Positions 32,188 through 41,194 of a stretch of DNA of 64,000 nt are shown piece by piece. Below the pieces are notes generated by a model, which saw nothing but the letters and a program-made list of their open reading frames with translations, ran no database searches and had not been told where the DNA came from. This stretch comes from Acanthosepion pharaonis (Eukaryota; Mollusca; Cephalopoda; Sepiida; Sepiidae). Where the stretch lies: contig CAHIKZ030000835.1 in the NCBI GenBank assembly GCA_903632075.3, positions 1,962,501 through 2,026,500 on the forward strand, read 5' to 3'. How positions within the stretch are numbered: the stretch's first letter is position 1; each line of letters starts with the position of its first letter. Made by a program: the position numbers and the translations under genes.

Positions 32188-32218
<31 letters not shown>

Positions 32219-32605
32219 CGTGCGTTCCTTTATATATGGGATCGGATTTCCTACATTTTTCAACCGATTTCAACAAAACTTCACTTTTTTTTTGGCAGGT
32301 AGTGTTTCTTATTGTCTTGCACACTTTTTTCTTTATTTTTACATTCAGAATGCTTTAAAAATTCCATTTACAAGACAATTGTTTATAATAAAATTCTATT
32401 CAATCGATAGAATCATTACGATTGAAAACAATGTTTTTGTTTGAGTTTGGGTTTGACCAATTCGTAAAAAAAAAAAAACGTGTCCGTCAACCTTAAAAAC
32501 TAATCTTTGTCAATTTTATTTTTCAGTCTTTATGATGGTCGATACTTGATCTATCTCTTACTGTTACATCCCCGGGCAACGCCGGGCTCTACTGCCAGTT
32601 ATAAA
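31640..32605 (+). mobile_element. non-autonomous Helentron-like element with three tandem heads
   Basis: Three heads, each beginning ACTTATTATAAAACSCAG plus (GT)n, start at about 31645, 31885 and 32165. Each is followed by ATCGGATTTCCTACATTTTT (one has an extra C) and TCAACCGATTTC. The first two continue with GCGGTGGTTCTGACAGCGCC; the third continues with a different body shared with 2944-3400. The 3' end is CATCCCCGGGCAACGCCGGG, then CTCTACTGCCAGT. Period between heads is about 240-280 bp. Frames of 107-131 codons here are conserved only by duplication and pass through (GT)n. Confidence 0.65.
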
Positions 32606-33147
32606 TAATTTGCATGAGAATGGTGCAATCCAGTCTTGGAGCACTTGACTAATTGACTAGGGTCACTCTGTGCTTTCCTCTTTTGACAGATTGCAAAATA
32701 TTAAAAAAGACTACAAATCATGATATCGAATCTGTTACGGAACGCTGGTTTAGACAAAATAACATGGTTGATTGTTGTAATTGTGTTTCTTATTATTTTG
32801 TTACTAGCGTTAATCTGGCTTAATGGTGTTTGGCTTCTTTTTTCATCACAACAACCTGCGTCAATACATTTATCATTAATACTATTAATTGGTTTCTACC
32901 TTTAACCAAACTTATTATCCCTGTTTTTTTTTTTAACAAACGCTCAGTCAATACACTCTTCATTTCTTTATTATGACTAATATTTTATTTCTACAAGGAG
33001 GTGCTGAAAAGTTCCCGGCTCTATCAAGAAAACATTTCTAAATAGAAAAAAAAAATGTAATATTTGAAAGAGGAAACTGTGACATAAATATGCCAATGAT
33101 CATAGTTTCCTATAAATCTAAATCTGACTATGAACGTACAATGAGGG

Positions 33148-33150
<3 letters not shown>
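32606..33150. other. unassigned stretch
   Basis: Includes a 61-codon hydrophobic frame (32720-32905) with one possible membrane segment; nothing supports it as a gene. GGTGCTGAAAAGTTCCCGGC at about 33001 resembles a mariner-type terminal repeat from memory, but no partner end was found. Confidence 0.35.
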
Positions 33151-33218
<68 letters not shown>

Positions 33219-33219
33219 T
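33151..33219. repeat. compound (CA)n(AT)n microsatellite
   Basis: (CA)n with one interruption, then (AT)n. Confidence 0.95.
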
Positions 33220-33413
33220 TGTTTGAATAAAAAACAAAGCACTTTAAGGTTCCATGTAATAAATTATTTCACCACAGCCCTTTTAAAGGGCTCTGGATCA
33301 TCAGACTTTACTTCCAAAGGTTGAAATGAAAAATGAAAAAGCTCTTTACACTGAGCTCTCCGGATATCATCCTCCTTGGGTCTACCCATACGGATTACCT
33401 AGTTTTGCATAAA

Positions 33414-33445
<32 letters not shown>

Positions 33446-33507
33446 AATCCTAAAAAGCCAGGAATATCTATATAGGTTTAACCGAATCTGATTTTCATGG
33501 TAAGCTT
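33220..33507. repeat. AT tract and small palindrome
   Basis: AGCCCTTTTAAAGGGCT at about 33288-33304 is a perfect palindrome apart from its central base. (AT)n follows at about 33416-33440. The rest is unassigned. Confidence 0.5.
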
Positions 33508-33549
33508 ATTAAAAATTTGTATGTGTACGAATATTTGTTTCTTCCCCAT

Positions 33550-33598
<49 letters not shown>

Positions 33599-33908
33599 CT
33601 TTCCCTTAAGATCCGTTTAGGTGAAACCTAGGTAAGTTTTCTTGGCTCCTTAGGGTTTTTTTTTTTTTAGTTATTCCTGCTCTATTAGCGTATTGAGCAC
33701 TCTACGTTTTAGTCTTACTACTAGCTTAATTTTTTTTCTTCTTCTTTGGACTAAAGACTTAAGGCACTAGTCGATTTATTTCACCTTATTCGGATATTTT
33801 TAGTTCTTTCTTTTTTTATTTTCAAGTTTTTCCTCGGGTACCGATTTGTTTTGACGTATCTACAAGTTGATCTATCTGAGTTTTTGTCCCCACGTGTACT
33901 ATTAGTAC

Positions 33909-33965
<57 letters not shown>

Positions 33966-34005
33966 GAGAGGAAACAAATATTCGTACACATACAAATTTT
34001 TTAAT
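33508..34005. mobile_element. foldback pair enclosing two (AT)n tracts
   Basis: The left arm 33508-33553 (AATTTGTATGTGTACGAATA, TTTGTTTCTTCCCC) is the reverse complement of 33962-34005 (GGAGAGGAAACAAATATTCG, TACACATACAAATTTTTTAA). Just inside each arm sits an (AT)n run (33553-33597, 33911-33961). The central 310 bp carries TATTGAGCACTC at 33691 and parallels 59398-59626 in layout. Confidence 0.7.
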
Positions 34006-34100
34006 TGATTGTATTTACAGCTCATGAATAAACATAATTTTCATATAATTAACTGTACACAGATGCATTATAACTAAATATGCATAGAAAACAGAAAAAG
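34006..34100. other. unassigned spacer
   Basis: Nothing recognised. Confidence 0.4.
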
Positions 34101-34860
34101 TGTTACCTGATCCCGTGCATACGGGGTCTATGATCAATTTCTGTTCCAGCCTCCAGGCTCGGAACGCCCCACGTAAAAAAAACAAACAAACAAAAAAAAA
34201 AAACGGCCTTGTTCCACATCCCACCATGTGCGGTGATCTCGGGTAAATAACGAAGAGTTAACGATTACAGTTCTCTGCTTGTCGGCTCTCTGTCTCCGAG
34301 CGGAGAGGGACCCAGACGAGTCTATGCCGAAGTGCAGGGTCTCATCTGGGGACGTAAACAGGTATCTGGCCCCGTCTATACAGGGTCTACGGATCCCACC
34401 TTGTGGGATGGGTCTCAGGTAAATAACAAGCAGTTAACGATTACAGTTCTCTGCTTGTCGGCTCACTGTCTCCGGGCGGAGAGGGATCCAGACGAGTCTA
34501 TGCCGTAGGGCAGGGTCTCGTCTGGGGACGTAGACAGCTGCCCGACCCGGTCTATACGAGCAATTTTTGCCCGAGCGTACTCGCTCAGAAAACCCCACTT
34601 TAAAATTTGGCCTTGTGCTACATCCCGCCTTGTGGGGAGGTAAATAACGAGGAGTTACCGATTACATTTAACTTTGCTTGTCGATTCGCTGGCGGAGGGG
34701 AACTTAAACGAGGCTGTGCCTACGAGCTGAGTCTCGTCTGGGTAGGTAGACAGCCACCCGACATCGTGTATTCGGGGTCTACGGGGAATTTATGCTCGGG
34801 CGTATGCGCTCTGAATAATCCAAAGTTAAAAACTGGCCTTGTGCCACATCCCGCTATTCA
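34101..34860 (+). repeat. GC-rich hairpin repeats, three diverged units
   Basis: Three units of about 180-260 bp each hold (i) a long stem, for example CCCAGACGAG at 34311-34320 with CTCATCTGGG at 34341-34350, and TCCAGACGAG/CTCGTCTGGG in unit 2; (ii) a CCCGTNTATACGGG-like hairpin (34112-34126, 34371-34384); and (iii) a GAGC...GCTC hairpin near 34572-34590. Each unit also has TAAATAACGAGGAGTTA-like text. The GC content stands out from the surroundings. The array is homologous to the units inside the adjacent LTR, so it may be an older relative of that LTR. Confidence 0.7.
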
Positions 34861-34918
34861 TATAGTAGATGTGGTACAATACATGAAATACATATTTTGA
34901 TGAATATGTGTTTATTAT

Positions 34919-35861
34919 TGTTATGGGATCTTACCCATAATAATAATAATGGACTATTCCATGCTTAATAAATACTGCGCCTCAGGAGTAGGCAGTGAGT
35001 CAGTCGTTCAACTCTGAAACCCACAATAAACAACCGACCTTGTGTCACATGTTGCCCCAGTGGTGGGGGGGAGACTGAATATTGTCAGTCGCTCAACTCC
35101 TGATCGACTGTTCGGTTGAACTCTCTGCCTTCGAGGAACCCGAAGGAGGCTACGCCGAGGGGCGGAGTCTCGTTCGGGGAGGTAAACCGGCCCTGAGCCC
35201 GTTTATACGGGTTCAATGGGCATATTTTGGGGCCGAGCCCACGTGCTCGGAGAACCCACAATAAATAACCGACCTTGTGTCACATGCTGCCCCAGTAAGG
35301 GGTGGGGGTGACTGAATATCGTTAGTAGTTCAAGTCTTGAACGACAGATCGGTTGAACTCTCTGCCTTCGGGCGGGGAGGAACCCGAACGAGGCTACGCC
35401 TAGGGGCGGAGCCTCGTTCGGGGAGGTAAACCGACCCTGAACCCGTTTATTCGGGTTCAATGGGCATATTTTTGGGCCGAGTCCACGGGCTCGGAGATCC
35501 CACGTTAAAAAACCGACCTTGTGCCACATGATGTCCTAGTGTGTGGGGGGGGGGTGACTGAATACTGAATATCGTCAGTAATTCAAATCGAGTCAGTAGT
35601 TCAAGTCGAGTCAAGAGTCGAGTCAGAGGCAGTCCGAAACAGAGTCGCGTTCAGACAATTACTGCAAGACATTGGAATAGTGATACTGGTCGTGACTACA
35701 TTGTCTCTCAACTAAACCTCATTGTTCACACTAACACTTCTACTTCTCTGTATATATTCCTGTTTGTAATATATCTGTGTTATTCCATACCTGTGTTCGA
35801 GTTCTTCTTTATTGGTTCTACCTTGGACTATCACCGTGGTACAGGGAACCGGACCATAACA
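34919..35861 (+). mobile_element. solo LTR with 5-bp target duplication
   Basis: It starts TGTTATGGGATC and ends GGACCATAACA. TGTTATGG and CCATAACA are perfect 8-bp inverted ends of the canonical TG...CA form. The 5 bases before (34914-34918) and after (35862-35866) are both ATTAT. The length is 943 bp. AATAAA-type strings occur at 34966 and 35028. No gag-pol frames flank it, so it is a solo LTR, most consistent with a Ty3/Gypsy-type element because of the 5-bp duplication (inference). It contains about 2.2 copies of the GC-rich hairpin unit at 35021-35540. Confidence 0.85.
35021..35540 (+). repeat. GC-rich hairpin repeats inside the LTR
   Basis: The unit boundary CACAATAAACAACCGACCTT recurs at about 35022 and 35257 and, diverged, at about 35500. 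Long stems: CCCGAAGGAGGC (35139-35150) with GTCTCGTTCGGG (35167-35178); CCCGAACGAGGC (35383-35394) with GCCTCGTTCGGG (35411-35422). Short hairpins CCCGTTTATACGGG and CCCGTTTATTCGGG lie at 35198-35211 and 35442-35455. CCGAGCCCACGTGCTCGG at 35233-35250 forms the third hairpin, with a CGGGCTCGG variant near 35486. The frames at 35082-35529 are translations of these repeats. Confidence 0.8.
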
Positions 35862-35866
35862 ATTAT

Positions 35867-36544
35867 AATTATTAGATACGATATACGTTAGGCTGAAAAT
35901 ATTCCACCCCAATGTAGTTTCATTCCATTTACTATTGAATTTCTTTATTGCAACACTCTGGGTCAATACACTGTACATTATTACTATTATTTTATTTATT
36001 ATATTCATGTATTTAGTACTTTATTGCTTTTTATCACTACATTCTGGGTCGATACACTATCAAGCCTGGAAAATGGGGATTGGGCAGAAGCAGTCAACGT
36101 ATGTTAGCAACATTTCGTTTGTGGTCTGATCTGACAGGAGTTGGGTACTCTCAGGAGTTGGGTACTCTCAGGAGGGGTATAAGGAACGAACACTTTTCCA
36201 GCTTCTTTACTGATCGGTTTCACGTGAGATCTGGAGTTTCGATAGATAAAGCCTCATTGAGAATGCAGCTGTTCCTCATGACTCGAAAAAAAATCTAACG
36301 TTTGCCTAGTGATGTTAAAAAGTCTTGTTTTTTTGTTTTTTTTAATTTTATCTAGTCCTGGGTATGAGGATAAACTAAACCCATCAACATGGCCTCTGAA
36401 CGGGAGGTTTTGTGGAGAATGCAACCACATCTTAATTGTTATTGTTCACAGGTCCTTCCTGGTCCGGAATAGTAGCACCTGTTAGGGTTCCAGCTATGAA
36501 AAAATATTGAAACCCCAAACAAAACTCTATGAAAATATAAAAAA
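35867..36544. other. unassigned stretch
   Basis: No gene recognised. Local direct repeats: GGGTCAATACACTGTACATT / GGGTCGATACACTATCAAGC, and AGGAGTTGGGTACTCTC twice at 36136-36170. Confidence 0.4.
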
Positions 36545-36858
36545 TAAATTTTATAGAAAAAATACTAGCAATACATTTTTATATAAAAAAAAACATTAAC
36601 AACAATACCAAATTGTAGTAAAATTACCAATAATGCCTATTGATAGTAAAGTTACCAACAATACATTTTAACAGTAGTTGAAGCCATAGAATTGTGTTCA
36701 AAATATTTAGATTTCGGTATTAAATAACCCATAGAGATGTTGATATACCACTAAACAAAATCAACCAACCAAACCAATCAAAATATTTAGATTTAGACAT
36801 TAAATAACCCACTGAGTCTGGTATAACGCTAAACAAAATCAACCAGCCAACATTTTTT
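36545..36858 (-). repeat. repeat family H, two tandem segments
   Basis: CTAAACAAAATCAACCAACC near 36752 and CTAAACAAAATCAACCAGCC near 36829 show a duplicated end. The first copy extends left to 36560 and is the reverse complement of 1085-1275. Confidence 0.7.
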
Positions 36859-36865
36859 TTAATAA

Positions 36866-36945
36866 AATCACCTGAGGCAAGGTGACAATGTCACTAAGAC
36901 GCAAAGAAAGGGATTCTGGGAGTGAAATAAAAAAGACCGGAAAGA
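36866..36945 (-). pseudogene. LINE-B 3'-end remnant
   Basis: AATCACCTGAGGCAAGGTGA, CACTAAGACGCAAAGAAAGG and TGGGAGTGAAA are a diverged LINE-B tail. Confidence 0.5.
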
Positions 36946-37230
36946 GAGAGTATATTCTGAATAGAGCAGAATTAAGAGAAGAACAGTGCGGTTTTGTCAA
37001 GGTCACTAGAACAAGAAATGCAATATTTATGATCAGAATGATAATCGAGAGAGCAATACAAATGCAGGATGTGCACTTATGTTCTATACATTAAGCAAAT
37101 GCATTTGACAAGGTACGGCACAAGGGTGTATTTGAACTGTACACAGAAAGAGCTACAAGAAATAGGAAGTTGGGGAAAGCCATGCTCCTCCACGTTCTGA
37201 AGAGTGACGGCACATGGAAAAAAGGATAAA
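36946..37230 (+). pseudogene. LINE-A RT fragment fused to its own 3' end
   Basis: Translates ILNRAELREEQCGFVKVTRT, then RNAIFMIRMIIERAIQMQDV, CSIH, stop, ANAFDKVRHKG. This covers the RT region around motif A, where F-x-D-x-x-x-AFD is expected; the catalytic Asp position reads His-stop. It then jumps directly to ERATRNRKLGKAMLLHVLKS, the LINE-A C-terminus seen at 18270-18320. Most of the RT and connection domains are therefore deleted. Confidence 0.7.
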
Positions 37231-37324
37231 TAGTAGTTCTACCATTTTTAGGTATTGATTATTATTACCTTTAATAGACTACGACCCATAAGATATTTTG
37301 GATTAGTTGTATTAATTAAGATAG

Positions 37325-37343
37325 AACACACGCACACACTCAA

Positions 37344-37375
<32 letters not shown>

Positions 37376-37376
37376 G
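37325..37376. repeat. compound (CA)n(AT)n microsatellite
   Basis: Interrupted (CA)n then (AT)n. An imperfect inverted pair, ACATTTCTGGTGTCTTATCA / TGATAAGACACCAGAAA, follows at 37446-37490. Confidence 0.85.
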
Positions 37377-37534
37377 ATTATTTATTCGAAAATTATAACA
37401 TAAATATGTTATAAAATCACTACAAAAATAGCCATTTTGTTTCAACATTTCTGGTGTCTTATCAACATCATCATGATAAGACACCAGAAAACAAGAAAAA
37501 TAATATTAAATTTTAAAACTAAATAATTATATTT

Positions 37535-37610
37535 ACTCTACACTGTATTGAGCACTCTTTTGGGAATAGTATTTGTCGGTTATTGGAATTTATTCGTATA
37601 AACTAATCTA

Positions 37611-37659
<49 letters not shown>
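37535..37659 (+). repeat. TTGAGCAC-core repeat (family C) plus (AT)n
   Basis: TGTATTGAGCACTCTTTTGG is followed by about 55 bases and (AT)n at 37613-37659, the same arrangement as families A, B and D. Confidence 0.6.
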
Positions 37660-37660
<1 letters not shown>

Positions 37661-37682
37661 AACAATAAGAAAATAAAAAAAA

Positions 37683-38290
37683 TTATATATATACTAGCTT
37701 AAAAGCCACTCTATCGGGCGGCATTTAAGATAACTTTTGCGTAGGGCTCTTGATTGGGCCTTCAATACAATAGATAGGGAAGAGTAGATGTGATAGGCAA
37801 TAATAAACTAAAGAAGAACTCAAAATTGATCGTTACATTTAAGTATTGCATTAATATTTAAGCTTACTTTTTAAAAGTTCAGAGATAATTCTTCTGCCGC
37901 CACTTAATTTAAAGACAATTTGATGTACGTAGGTCCTTATTTACCGCACAAGCAATTATTTTTATTTCATGGGTGATTTTCGTTGAATTTCACAACTAAT
38001 TTTGATTATTCCCAGATTGATTTCCAAGTTGTAAAAATTGTTGTCATCCAAAAAAAAAATTCGCCACAAAAAATCAAATACAAAAATCGCCGAAAACGAT
38101 GACAGTAATGAAATCTTGGGAATCGAAAATTTCAGGATTGTGGGTTCGAATCAGGCCCGGAATTTTTTTAATTATCTCACGGAGTCGGCCTGATTCCAGA
38201 ATTGCATGACATGTTCGGCTATGGCCTCCAGGAGTAAAGCTGAAAATGTATGACACGGTGGCACACTGGCATTCGCATTTAGTTTATAGA
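37683..38290 (-). mobile_element. dispersed Helitron-like repeat (family G), copy 2
   Basis: Begins TATATATACTAGCTTAAAAG and matches 20921-21560 for most of its length. It contains an extra 55-base insert, GTGGGTTCGAATCAGGCCCG plus flank at 38139-38180, absent from copy 1. The end is GACACGGTGGCACACTGGCA then CGCATTTAG. It encodes no surviving peptide. Confidence 0.6.
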
Positions 38291-38339
38291 AGAAGATGAG
38301 CTATTGAAAGTTAGACAGATGTGTTCCTTTATTTGAAAA

Positions 38340-38365
38340 AGTGTAACACAGTGACACATGACAGT

Positions 38366-38441
<76 letters not shown>
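38340..38441. repeat. family G end fragment plus (AT)n(GT)n
   Basis: GTGTAACACAGTGACACATG and ACAGTCACATTTTA repeat the family G terminus, followed by (AT)n and (GT)n to 38441. Confidence 0.65.
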
Positions 38442-38444
<3 letters not shown>

Positions 38445-38604
38445 CCCCCGGAAAATGTATTTCCAGTCGTGCACATTTAAGAGAAAGTGCGAATTAGTAA
38501 GCAATGAATACTACTGGTAATACTGCAAAAGCTCTTGAATTGAGACTTATCGGTCATTGGGGCGTTTATCCGAAGAATAAGTACGTAAAAATCCGTCTTC
38601 CTCT

Positions 38605-38720
38605 CTACGGGGTGCTGATAGCTCAGGGTAAAATCTCCGACTGATGCCAAATCAATTGGATTTCGATCCCGGCTTGAGGCAATCAGATGTCTAGCTAGCG
38701 AAGTAGTCTATTTGTGGATG

Positions 38721-38767
<47 letters not shown>
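38605..38767 (+). mobile_element. SINE family 3, third copy, plus (AT)n
   Basis: GTGCTGATAGCTCAGGGTAA is the tRNA-like A-box region. TTGGATTTCGATCCCGGCTT is the B-box region. Then GCAATCAGATGTCTAGC and TTTGTGGATGACAA end at (AT)n 38724-38767. Confidence 0.75.
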
Positions 38768-38770
<3 letters not shown>

Positions 38771-38810
38771 GACATTTTTATGTTTATACATTCTTTTATA
38801 GATACAAATA

Positions 38811-38997
38811 TTTAAGTAAATGCTCTGTTTATAATAAACAGTATTAAACAACATTTACCGGCCTGAATGTCCGAGAAATTTTCATAGAAAATATTCGTCC
38901 TCTGACAGGAATCGAACCTGTATCCTATACGGAACATATAGCCTGACGTGCCTTTAACCGATTGGGCCACAGAGGAGCGTTTAGCAAGGTCGATTTT
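38811..38997 (-). mobile_element. SINE family 5 with tRNA-like head
   Basis: The head is the tRNA-like sequence at 38898-38976 and the body is the complement of CCGGCCTGAATGTCCGAGAA and AAGTAAATGCTCTGTTTATA. The copy at 30375-30560 shares the body. Confidence 0.75.
38898..38976 (-). tRNA. tRNA-like sequence (SINE head, probably not a functional tRNA)
   Basis: The 79-nt minus-strand sequence has a perfect 7-bp acceptor stem (TCCTCTG/CAGAGGA), a D-arm-like part TGGCCCAATCGGTTAAAGGC (A box) and a perfect 5-bp T arm ACAGGTTCGATTCCTGT (B box). The middle is abnormal. A 5-bp stem with 7-nt loop (CTATATGTTCCGTATAG) exists but is misplaced by about 7 nt and lacks U at the position before the anticodon. 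The body of SINE family 5 follows without a terminator. I therefore read it as a tRNA-derived SINE promoter. Confidence 0.5.
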
Positions 38998-39118
38998 ACT
39001 GTCTTTAAACTACAATCTTCCATGATTCTCTCTCTTCCATTTCTTCTCATGGCGTATCCAAATGAAAACAAATGACGTCACACATTATGAAATGGACAAA
39101 GTCCCACAATTAATTAAA

Positions 39119-39120
<2 letters not shown>

Positions 39121-39171
<51 letters not shown>
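39121..39171. repeat. (AT)n microsatellite
   Basis: Uninterrupted (AT)n of about 50 bp. Confidence 0.95.
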
Positions 39172-39180
<9 letters not shown>

Positions 39181-39199
39181 CATATGTATATTCATTTCA

Positions 39200-39260
39200 A
39201 TTCAACAACTCAAGCAAGGCGCTAATGCCACTAGTACGCAGAGGGTTACAGGCAGTATAC
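39200..39260 (-). pseudogene. LINE-B 3'-end remnant
   Basis: CTCAAGCAAGGCGCTAATGC and ACTAGTACGCAGAGGGTTAC correspond to the LINE-B tail. Only about 60 bases remain. Confidence 0.55.
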
Positions 39261-39760
39261 GAAAAGACTGTTCTTGATATATATAAAAAAAATTATATAT
39301 CGTTATCCAATATGAAAATATGTGAGAATTTTTTTAGTATCTATTTTACGTTTTAGGAAATAAAGTTTTTATTTCATGGATATTCTGGTGTTATGCAGAA
39401 ATTGCTAAGATCTTCATTTATCTTTTTTTCAGGACTTATATCAAACACCCAAGCAAATATACAAAATTAGATCACTTTTACCAGGGTGAGCACGAAATAA
39501 GATGCCATAGTATTATTATTAAACTGAACCAGAAATGACATTATTCTTCAACCTTTAACGGTTTTGCCCAAAGAGAAATCACGCTCGAATGTGCTGTTTT
39601 TGCTTCCAGACAAAAATCGAATGATTATAATTAGGCGACTTTTTTATGCCAGAATAAAATCTTTGAATTTGAATGTCGCCTTCTGAGGAAGATACATACC
39701 ATAAACATACAACGCAACCCACGCTCAAGGTTTTCACTGACCGGCCAATAATCTACACCA
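39261..39760. other. unassigned stretch
   Basis: Nothing recognised. Confidence 0.4.
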
Positions 39761-39938
39761 CATGTTGCATTTCAGTGCTCGATCTCGCCGGTGTTCCCCT
39801 AAAGCTGGGAAAGGGTGCGATGCATGCTCACAAGGTAACACGATGAAAGACAAACGCCACTTTCGAGAAATAATAGCGCGAACCCTGTTTTCCATATTAT
39901 ACAGTACTGTTTTTCAATATTATACAAGTACCACCTAC

Positions 39939-40229
39939 CTATCCGGGTTCTGCTATAACTTCTGCTATGTCAACGCTTTCCCTTATCAGCTCTTCGGACA
40001 TGTACTCATCCCGACGTAGTGTCTTGGCAATACGACTTGGCAGCTTCGGAATCGTTCGATGGACACGCCCGTCTCTTGCCAGGGGCGGACCAGAACTCTC
40101 TCCGATCTCGACCATGTCTATTAATATAGACCAGCATCCGATTTCCAGTTTCGTTGATACTTGATTGCAATAGAAACCTTCATCCATTCCTTTACTTTTG
40201 CGTTGACCTTCGGTCAAAGTGGATACCAC
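39939..40229 (-). CDS. unrecognised 96-codon frame
   Basis: It has balanced amino-acid composition, unlike nearly all other frames here. Text such as CWSILIDMVEIGESSGPPLA, then RTIPKLPSRIAKTLRRDEYM and ELIRESVDIAEVIAEPG, is acidic and helix-prone near the C-terminus. There is no signal peptide, membrane segment or familiar motif. The surrounding 39760-40260 is also GC-balanced compared with its neighbours. It could be a retroelement gag/pol piece, an exon, or chance. A start codon is present but no context supports it. Confidence 0.2.
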   Translation of the reverse strand: MVSTLTEGQRKSKGMDEGFYCNQVSTKLEIGCWSILIDMVEIGESSGPPLARDGRVHRTIPKLPSRIAKTLRRDEYMSEELIRESVDIAEVIAEPG

Positions 40230-40389
40230 GTAGAAGAACGGGCTTCAAAAGGAAAAGGAACAATTGAGGTTGAGATAAAACTGTCTATTTCGCTTCTGCG
40301 TGGGTCTCCATAGTATCACAACTGTATAGTAGTGACAACCACAGTCAAGATTTTTTTTACTCTATCCAAACATCAAGAGCCACTCAAGG

Positions 40390-40490
40390 TAGAGGGTTAT
40401 AGAGGCACCACCCCAAACAAGGTAATGCTATCAAGATTCAAGGAGCCACTGGGAGTGAAAGAGAAAGAAAATGGGCTGATGGTGAAAAGA
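40390..40490 (-). pseudogene. LINE-B 3'-end remnant
   Basis: ACCACCCCAAACAAGGTAAT, CAAGGAGCCACTGGGAGTGA and AAGAGAAAG fit a diverged LINE-B tail. Confidence 0.5.
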
Positions 40491-40597
40491 TAATCTATCA
40501 TCATCTTGCGGCCTCAGCCGAGATTGAACTCACCAATACTTTGATTGGTGTAGTTCATAATCTTGTCAAATATCTGAATTCTTGATGCTTCGCTAGG

Positions 40598-40693
40598 GCT
40601 ATCAAGGGTGTTTTTATCGTGACACCAACACTAAATGGATTCCCAAGCTATCAAGGGTGTTTTTATCGTGACACCAACACTAAATGGATTGCC
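40598..40693. repeat. 49-bp tandem duplication
   Basis: GCTATCAAGGGTGTTTTTAT through CACTAAATGGATT is present twice in a row (40598-40646, 40647-40693), almost identical, so the duplication is recent. Confidence 0.85.
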
Positions 40694-40965
40694 AACCAAG
40701 GCTCAGAGAGACTCCATTCACCCTCCTCTAAGAGCAGGTTTAAATTCAGAGTTTTCCTTCTCTTAGACCAGTTGCCATCGAAGGCTATAGAACCCAGTCT
40801 GTCCTGCTATTTATCCATAGCTGGAGGGAGAAGAAATAGGATTCACACCTTTCCCAAGGGTATTAGCACGTAAGTGAATGTAATGGATTCGACTGGAATT
40901 CGAACTCGGCTCTCCGATTCCTCAATCCAAGCCGCTATCCATTACTCCACCATGCCTATATAAAC
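40694..40965 (-). mobile_element. SINE family 2, well-preserved copy
   Basis: The + strand shows CAGTTGCCATCGAAGGCTAT, CCAGTCTGTCCTGCTATTTA, CCTTTCCCAAGGGTATTAGC, GACTGGAATTCGAACTCGGC (B box complement) and CCGCTATCCATTACTCCACC (A box complement). It is one of the two best copies for defining this family. Confidence 0.85.
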
Positions 40966-41194
40966 TATATGAGACTGACTTCGGAAAAGCTGAAGCAACA
41001 GAAGAAACGCCAAGCTCAACAACTGTTTCATTCAACCAGCCGTAAAATCTGTTTCCCAATCTCCCAGCATTCCTTTTGTGGGACCGGAAGTACTTACAAA
41101 TCATCATCATTGATATTATAAAACAAAGAACAAAAACATAGTTGTTTTATTTAGGGCTTCACCTACTCTTACTCAGTTTCTCTTCCAACTTATC

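Noticed and set aside
31664..32358. Frames of 107-131 codons repeated within the element and shared with 3158-3410
   Set aside because: Conservation is explained by duplication of one repeat; the frames pass through (GT)n and no domain is visible.
32720..32905. 61-codon hydrophobic frame resembling a small membrane protein
   Set aside because: T-rich DNA readily gives hydrophobic codons; no promoter, splice context or family support.
32995..33030. Possible mariner terminal repeat GGTGCTGAAAAGTTCCCGGC
   Set aside because: Resemblance is from memory and no matching inverted end or transposase was found nearby.
33288..33304. Palindrome AGCCCTTTTAAAGGGCT as a regulatory site
   Set aside because: Short palindromes are expected by chance and no gene is adjacent.
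38898..38976. Functional tRNA gene
   Set aside because: Anticodon arm is misplaced and a SINE body follows directly; kept only as a tRNA-like SINE head.
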